47,638 bases of DNA from Candidatus Helarchaeota archaeon. GTDB taxonomy: Archaea; Asgardarchaeota; Lokiarchaeia; Helarchaeales; HEL-GB-A. Each line of letters starts with the position of its first letter. The first letter of the stretch is position 1. Made by a program: the position numbers and the translations under genes. Below the pieces are notes generated by a model. It ran no database searches. It saw only the letters and a program-made list of their open reading frames with translations, and had not been told where the DNA came from. The DNA lies in NCBI GenBank assembly GCA_013375455.1, contig JABXJT010000035.1:1-47638 (forward strand). The letters are read 5' to 3'. Below are positions 43,437 to 47,638 of the stretch, in pieces.

Positions 43437-43466
43437 TAATAATGTTAGGAAAGCCTAACATTATTA
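43437..43466 (+). promoter_or_regulatory. DtxR/IdeR-type operator palindrome
   Basis: Perfect 13-base arms flank an AAAG centre; the core TTAGGAAAGCCTAA matches the DtxR/IdeR box pattern TTAGG-N4-CCTAA. It lies between the TATA box and the ATG at 43480, over the expected transcription start, so metal-loaded repressor would shut the operon. Two DtxR-family regulators are encoded in the operon itself. Confidence 0.7.
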
Positions 43467-43479
43467 GGGGCACGAAAGT

Positions 43480-43914
43480 ATGAATGGATTATCACCAAGT
43501 GTTGAGGATTATCTGGAAGCAATTTTGAAACTTATTGAGCACAAAGGCTATGCACAGACAAAAGATATTGCAGAAGAAATGAATGTAAAACCTCCAAGTG
43601 TAAGTGGAATGTTAATTAAGTTAAAAAAACAGGGATTTATAAATTATGAACCATACTCTGCAATCACTCTGACGCCATTGGGAAAAGAATCAGCGAGAAA
43701 AGTGTTAGAAGGACATAATATAATTAAAGAATTATTGAAATATTTGGGCGTTCCAGATAAAGTTGCTGAAGATGATGCTTGTGCAATGGAACATCAAGTT
43801 CATTCAAAAACTATTATTCAAATTAAAAAATTTATCAAGTTTATTGAATCCTTTCCAGAAACTCCAGAATGGTTAGTATCCTTTCGGAAATATAGTAAGA
43901 AGTCTAGTAAATAG
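43480..43914 (+). CDS. DtxR/MntR-family metal-dependent regulator (short form)
   Basis: The N-terminal winged helix is DYLEAILKLIEHKGYAQTKD through NVKPPSVSGMLIKLKKQGF. The metal-binding dimerisation domain follows (AEDDACAMEHQVHSKT). The 144-residue length lacks the C-terminal SH3 domain, as in MntR-type members. It is the first gene of the feo operon and lies just behind a DtxR-type operator, so autoregulation is likely. Confidence 0.88.
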   Translation: MNGLSPSVEDYLEAILKLIEHKGYAQTKDIAEEMNVKPPSVSGMLIKLKKQGFINYEPYSAITLTPLGKESARKVLEGHNIIKELLKYLGVPDKVAEDDACAMEHQVHSKTIIQIKKFIKFIESFPETPEWLVSFRKYSKKSSK

Positions 43915-43942
43915 TCAATAATATGAACGATGGGGAACCAAT

Positions 43943-46006
43943 ATGAGCGAAAAAAGAAAAAACCAGGAAAAAAAGAGACGGCATAGATGGCGTCATCGAG
44001 GGAAGGGTCCCCATCTAAAACACGGAAAACAGAAACTTTCTGAAGAGGATATCGATTTTCGCGTTGTTCTTTTAGGAAATCCTAATGTAGGAAAGAGTGT
44101 AATTTTTTATCGCTTAACAAAAACGTATGTAATTGCCAGTAATTTTCCTGGGACGTCTGTCACGCTCACTGAGGGAGTTGGGAGGTTTGAAGGCAAATGG
44201 GTTAGAGTTGTTGATACACCGGGAATTTATAAATTAACGCCGATATCGGAGGATGAACGGGTTGCTCGCAGCGTGCTGATTGATGAAAATCCTGATGTTG
44301 TACTTCAGGTGGCGGATGCGAAAAATTTACGTAGATCGATTTTATTCAACCTCCAAATCCTTGAAGTTGGCTTCCCTACTATGTTAGTACTCAACATGTG
44401 GGATGAATTACACGATCAAAAAATTGACCTGGCAACATTAGAGGAAATTTTGGGCATTCCAGTTGTAAATACAATCGCAACGGAAAAGACTGGAATTAAA
44501 AACTTAAAGAGTACCGCATTTAAAATTAAGAATGGGGAATATAAATTTAAACCCTATCATATACACTATCCTGATTCTATTGAAATTGCAATTCAAGAAA
44601 TTAGTAAGTTATTACCTCAAGCAGATCTTCCATTTACTCAACGGGCATTCAGTTTAATGTTATTAGAGGGAGATAGGGAACTTGAAAGATGGATTATCAG
44701 GAAATACGGGCACGCTATGTTAGATGAAATTCTAAAAATTAAAAAAGACACTGAATCAATATTTGCAGATCCATTGAACTTTATTATAACCCAGAGACGG
44801 GAGATAGAGGCAAGAAAAATCACGAATCAGGTAGTATCGGTGGAAGAAACGAAAAAATCATTATGGGGAGAAAAAATCAGCGCTTTATCGATCCATAAAT
44901 ATTGGGGACCTCTTATACTCCTTGGAGTGTTAATTCTCGTGTTTCTTTTTGTTGGCTATGTAGGGGCTAATTTTTTTGTGTGGGTTCTAGAGGGGCAGCT
45001 TTTTGGACGAGTACTCAATCCATTGATGGATGCAGGGGTAAGATTCCTCATTCCTAATGTAGGGGCAGGTCATTTTGTAATAGAAATGTTAGTGGGCGAA
45101 TTTGGCGTGTTAACAGTGGGATTAACTTGGATTTTTGGTTTGATTCTGCCGATTGTATTTACGTTTTTCTTGGCCTTTGCCATATTGGAGGATTCTGGAT
45201 ATCTATCTCGCATTGCGGTAATCACGAATCAATTCGCTAAAAAAATGGGATTGAGTGGGAAAGCTATGATTCCTATGATTTTAGGCCTGGGTTGTGGGAC
45301 GACTGCTCATCTAACTACTAGAATCCTTGATACTCGGAAAGAGCGCATCATTGCGACTTTGCTGGTTGCTCTCGCAGTACCGTGTTCTGCTCAATTAGGA
45401 ATAATGCTCGGATTCATTACTACCTTTGGTTTCCAATGGTTGCTCATTGGATTGGGAATAGTTTTTCTTCAACTATTTGTTATTGGTTATCTCGCGAGTC
45501 GGATTGTTAGCCCTGGGGAAAAAATAAGCTTGATGATTGAAATTCCACCGTTGAGAGTTCCGAAATTGGAGAATATCGCAGTTAAAACCTGGAAAAGACT
45601 TGTATGGTTCATGAAGGAGGTCATACCGATTTTTCTGGTTGGGATTGCGGTTCTATCTATGTTATATCTTTTTGGAGCGGAAGTATGGCTTGAATCTGCA
45701 TTCAGTCCGGTCACGGGGAATTTATTGGGGCTTCCCTCTGGTTCAGGGAGCGCATTTGTTTCAGCAATTTTCCGACGTGATTTAGGGGCTGCAGTTTTTT
45801 TTAAAACCTTAGAACTAAACCCAATTCAAGCAACGGTAGGTTTTACGGTTCTAACATTATTCTTACCGTGTATAGCCAGCCTAATCATGATCATTAAGGA
45901 GCGTGGAGTTAAAGTCGCCCTGGCTATCATAATATTTGTATTTGCGTATGCAATAGCTGTGGGAGCACTTATAAATGTAATTTTAAACGCTATTATTGTT
46001 ATATAG
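43943..46006 (+). CDS. feoB: Ferrous iron transporter FeoB
   Basis: It imports Fe2+ across the cytoplasmic membrane. The N-terminal G domain has G1 GNPNVGKS (45-52), G2 PGTSVT, G3 DTPG (91-94) and G4 NMWD (151-154). A transmembrane domain with the two Gate motifs follows from about 315 (including GLGCGTTAHLTTRIL and the FRRDLGAAVF stretch). The N-terminus is unusually basic and His-rich (RRHRWRHRGKGPHLKHGK), which may bind metal. It starts 28 bases after the regulator gene; its stop overlaps the start of the Cys-rich gene. Confidence 0.94.
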   Translation: MSEKRKNQEKKRRHRWRHRGKGPHLKHGKQKLSEEDIDFRVVLLGNPNVGKSVIFYRLTKTYVIASNFPGTSVTLTEGVGRFEGKWVRVVDTPGIYKLTPISEDERVARSVLIDENPDVVLQVADAKNLRRSILFNLQILEVGFPTMLVLNMWDELHDQKIDLATLEEILGIPVVNTIATEKTGIKNLKSTAFKIKNGEYKFKPYHIHYPDSIEIAIQEISKLLPQADLPFTQRAFSLMLLEGDRELERWIIRKYGHAMLDEILKIKKDTESIFADPLNFIITQRREIEARKITNQVVSVEETKKSLWGEKISALSIHKYWGPLILLGVLILVFLFVGYVGANFFVWVLEGQLFGRVLNPLMDAGVRFLIPNVGAGHFVIEMLVGEFGVLTVGLTWIFGLILPIVFTFFLAFAILEDSGYLSRIAVITNQFAKKMGLSGKAMIPMILGLGCGTTAHLTTRILDTRKERIIATLLVALAVPCSAQLGIMLGFITTFGFQWLLIGLGIVFLQLFVIGYLASRIVSPGEKISLMIEIPPLRVPKLENIAVKTWKRLVWFMKEVIPIFLVGIAVLSMLYLFGAEVWLESAFSPVTGNLLGLPSGSGSAFVSAIFRRDLGAAVFFKTLELNPIQATVGFTVLTLFLPCIASLIMIIKERGVKVALAIIIFVFAYAIAVGALINVILNAIIVI

Positions 46007-46227
46007 TGGTGAAAGATTTGAGTGAAGTAAAATGTCCATTATGCAGTCATAAGTTCGATGGTTTAAAAAATGCAGGTGGATGTGCCAATTGTAGCCTTTT
46101 TAAATCCTGTGAGTTATTACGCTGTCCTAATTGTAATTACGAATTCCCAATTCCCGACAAAAAGTTATTAAATTTTATTAAGAAATTACGACAACAAACT
46201 GAATGTGGAGAGAGTGCGTGTAAATGA
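46006..46227 (+). CDS. Small Cys-rich FeoB-associated protein
   Basis: The 73 residues carry CPLC (10-13), C26-x2-C29, C35, CPNC (40-43) and two C-terminal cysteines. This two-ribbon arrangement occurs in small proteins next to feoB; it could bind zinc or act with FeoB as a FeoC-like partner. The GTG start overlaps the feoB stop (TAGTG), and its own stop overlaps the next start (ATGA), so translation is coupled. Confidence 0.65.
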   Translation: MVKDLSEVKCPLCSHKFDGLKNAGGCANCSLFKSCELLRCPNCNYEFPIPDKKLLNFIKKLRQQTECGESACK

Positions 46228-46925
46228 GTGAACTACGATCAGATTTAGAAGAAATATTAGAAATAATATGGATGCTAACGGTCGATGAAAATGAACCAAC
46301 GACTACGTTTGAGGAACTCTATAAGAACTTATATGAAACTAAAGAATTCAGTGGAGAACTGACAAAATCACTTCTTGAAGAACTGATAAGCTTGAAGCTC
46401 ATCGATATTAAAGATGATATTCATGTCGCATTAAGTCAGAAAGGATATGACCGTGCCAGACAGATAATTAGAGCTCACCGGCTTTATGAACGATTGTTCG
46501 CCGACGTGCTTCGGATCAAGGATGACGCTCAAATTGAACGTGGAGCTTGCGTGTTAGAACACATCATTGCGGAAGACGTTGAAGAAACCGTTTGTACCTT
46601 ATTGGGTCATCCCACCAAATGTCCTCATGGACGACCCATTCCACCAGGGTTATGCTGTGAGAGAAGGGATTCATCGATTGCTAGTATTTTCACGCCAGTC
46701 ACTGAATTAGATATAGGAGAAACTGGACAAATTGCATATATTTCGTCTAATGATAATCGTGAAATGGATAAACTACTTGCTTTCGGTATCTTGCCAGGAA
46801 ACGCAGTAAAACTCCATCAAAAAATGCCTTATAATGGCCCCATCGTCATCCAAATCGACCAGACGCAAGTGGCACTTGAGAAATCGGTAGCCGATCAGAT
46901 CTGCGTGCGACGAATTAAGAAGTGA
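46224..46925 (+). CDS. DtxR/IdeR-type iron regulator with FeoA/SH3 domain
   Basis: The 233-residue protein has a winged-helix start, a metal-binding dimerisation domain (RAHRLYERLFADVL, ACVLEHIIAEDVEETVC, LGHPTKCPHGRPIPPG) and a C-terminal FeoA/SH3 domain (about 155-230; VTELDIGETGQIAYIS). This is the long IdeR-like form. It may serve as repressor and, through its FeoA part, as regulator of FeoB. It ends the four-gene iron operon. Confidence 0.88.
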   Translation: MSELRSDLEEILEIIWMLTVDENEPTTTFEELYKNLYETKEFSGELTKSLLEELISLKLIDIKDDIHVALSQKGYDRARQIIRAHRLYERLFADVLRIKDDAQIERGACVLEHIIAEDVEETVCTLLGHPTKCPHGRPIPPGLCCERRDSSIASIFTPVTELDIGETGQIAYISSNDNREMDKLLAFGILPGNAVKLHQKMPYNGPIVIQIDQTQVALEKSVADQICVRRIKK

Positions 46926-46940
46926 AAAAGATGATTTAAC

Positions 46941-47144
46941 CTACCTAGTTTCCTCATTTTCTTGATCAGTGAGCTTCATCGTCGCTGTATAGGGATCTAC
47001 GGTCGCGAATGTAACTGTGCCATTTTGATAATTAAGATGCACCTCTAAGAGATCACCTATTGTAAGTTCTTTCCCAAGAACTTCCCCTAGGAAAAGAATT
47101 CTGGCTACATTTGCAGCTACTGTATCCTCATCTCTAGATTTCAT
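46941..47144 (-). CDS. Small unknown protein
   Basis: The 67 residues begin with a helix (DTVAANVARILFLGEVL) and end in strands (ELTIGDLLEVHLNYQNGTV). No family is recognised. It follows the CPBP protease gene by 17 bases on the same strand and may share its transcript. Confidence 0.5.
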   Translation of the reverse strand: MKSRDEDTVAANVARILFLGEVLGKELTIGDLLEVHLNYQNGTVTFATVDPYTATMKLTDQENEETR

Positions 47145-47161
47145 AACAAACCCGTGTGTGA

Positions 47162-47638
47162 TCAGCTTGAATTGAAGTTATTTTTTTCCACACCTAACCA
47201 TGTGGTTAACCGTGGGAGGATCCATTTGATAAAGACAATAAATAGGATTAGTAAGGAGATACCACCCAGTGTGTAGAGCCAAATTTCAGCTTCTAAGGAT
47301 AATGTAATTTCAGTGGTCGCTATAGAGCCTACTACAGAATTAAAAAGACCGTGAATGATGAGGGGGCAAACGAGGCTTTTTGTTCGTTCGAAGATAATAC
47401 ACATGCAAACACCAAACACAAAGGTAGAACCCACGTGAGTAGCCATCGCACTCCAATTGGAAATGAAGCCGGCTGTATTTGGATCGATATACCACGCTAC
47501 GTGAAACAAACCAAATAGGATGGAGGAGATCAAAATGGATCGGATGTATCCAGTATTGGATCGGAGTTTTGTATAGAAATATCCACGGAAAAGTAATTCT
47601 TCGGATATGCCAACACAGAGGAGTTGGAAGGGGAAAGA
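47162..47638 (-). CDS. CPBP/CAAX-type intramembrane protease, truncated by the window edge
   Basis: The open frame runs off the window, so the N-terminus is missing; 158 residues are visible. The CPBP motifs are present: EELLFRG (EExxxR), then FGLFHVAW, and later IIHGLFNS. Several transmembrane helices surround them. Family members are membrane glutamic proteases; roles range from prenyl-protein processing to bacteriocin immunity, and none can be assigned here. It ends in a hydrophobic segment and a short polar tail. Confidence 0.82.
   Translation of the reverse strand, partial: SFPFQLLCVGISEELLFRGYFYTKLRSNTGYIRSILISSILFGLFHVAWYIDPNTAGFISNWSAMATHVGSTFVFGVCMCIIFERTKSLVCPLIIHGLFNSVVGSIATTEITLSLEAEIWLYTLGGISLLILFIVFIKWILPRLTTWLGVEKNNFNSS

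Overview
The window is chromosomal DNA of an archaeon, low in G+C (roughly 35-40%) outside one island. The archaeal assignment rests on both subunits of DNA topoisomerase VI, an archaeal-type threonyl-tRNA synthetase with its own N-terminal editing domain, the archaeal coenzyme A route (pantoate kinase plus phosphopantothenate synthetase), an MfnA-type decarboxylase, a hexulose-phosphate synthase/RraA fusion, and TATA-type promoters. A eukaryote-like (UBA3-class) ubiquitin-type E1 with a C-terminal ubiquitin-fold domain suggests an Asgard lineage or another archaeon with a eukaryote-like ubiquitin system. That placement is an inference from one gene.

Layout. (1) 1-2959: a G+C-richer three-gene operon on the + strand encoding a Cas7-like RAMP protein, a Cas5-like RAMP protein and an unrecognised third protein. 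No CRISPR array, adaptation genes or nuclease are visible, and related degenerate 36-bp repeats lie on both sides. (2) 2960-12679: thrS, a membrane hydrolase, aspartate kinase, and a topoisomerase VI operon with a zinc-finger coiled-coil protein, top6A and a giant 1221-residue top6B. (3) 13087-21248: coenzyme A biosynthesis. CoaBC is on the - strand; a tight + strand operon holds pantoate kinase, phosphopantothenate synthetase, HPS-RraA, ketopantoate reductase and the MfnA-like decarboxylase that can supply beta-alanine. Palindromes overlap the operon promoter. (4) 21257-25192: apt-mtnP-ridA (adenine and methylthioadenosine salvage) and a cytosolic subtilisin whose frame breaks at a ten-base homopolymer just before a helix-hairpin-helix domain. 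(5) 25418-32472: a membrane-anchored 14-repeat FG-GAP protein, the E1-like enzyme, a DNA methyltransferase and a sugar nucleotidyltransferase. (6) 32473-40000: an accessory stretch with a decayed gene, a radical SAM/TcmP pair, three small unknown genes, an orphan TnpB, a winged-helix protein and a probably inactive nuclease-fold protein. (7) 40197-47638: nagB, an aminotransferase, a macro-domain protein, an internally duplicated membrane protein, and an iron operon (DtxR regulator, FeoB, Cys-rich protein, second DtxR/FeoA regulator) behind a DtxR-type operator. The window ends in a small unknown gene and a CPBP protease truncated by the window edge.

The best candidates for something undescribed are the array-less RAMP operon, the radical SAM/TcmP pair, the giant topoisomerase VI B subunit with its zinc-finger neighbour, and the UBA3-like E1.
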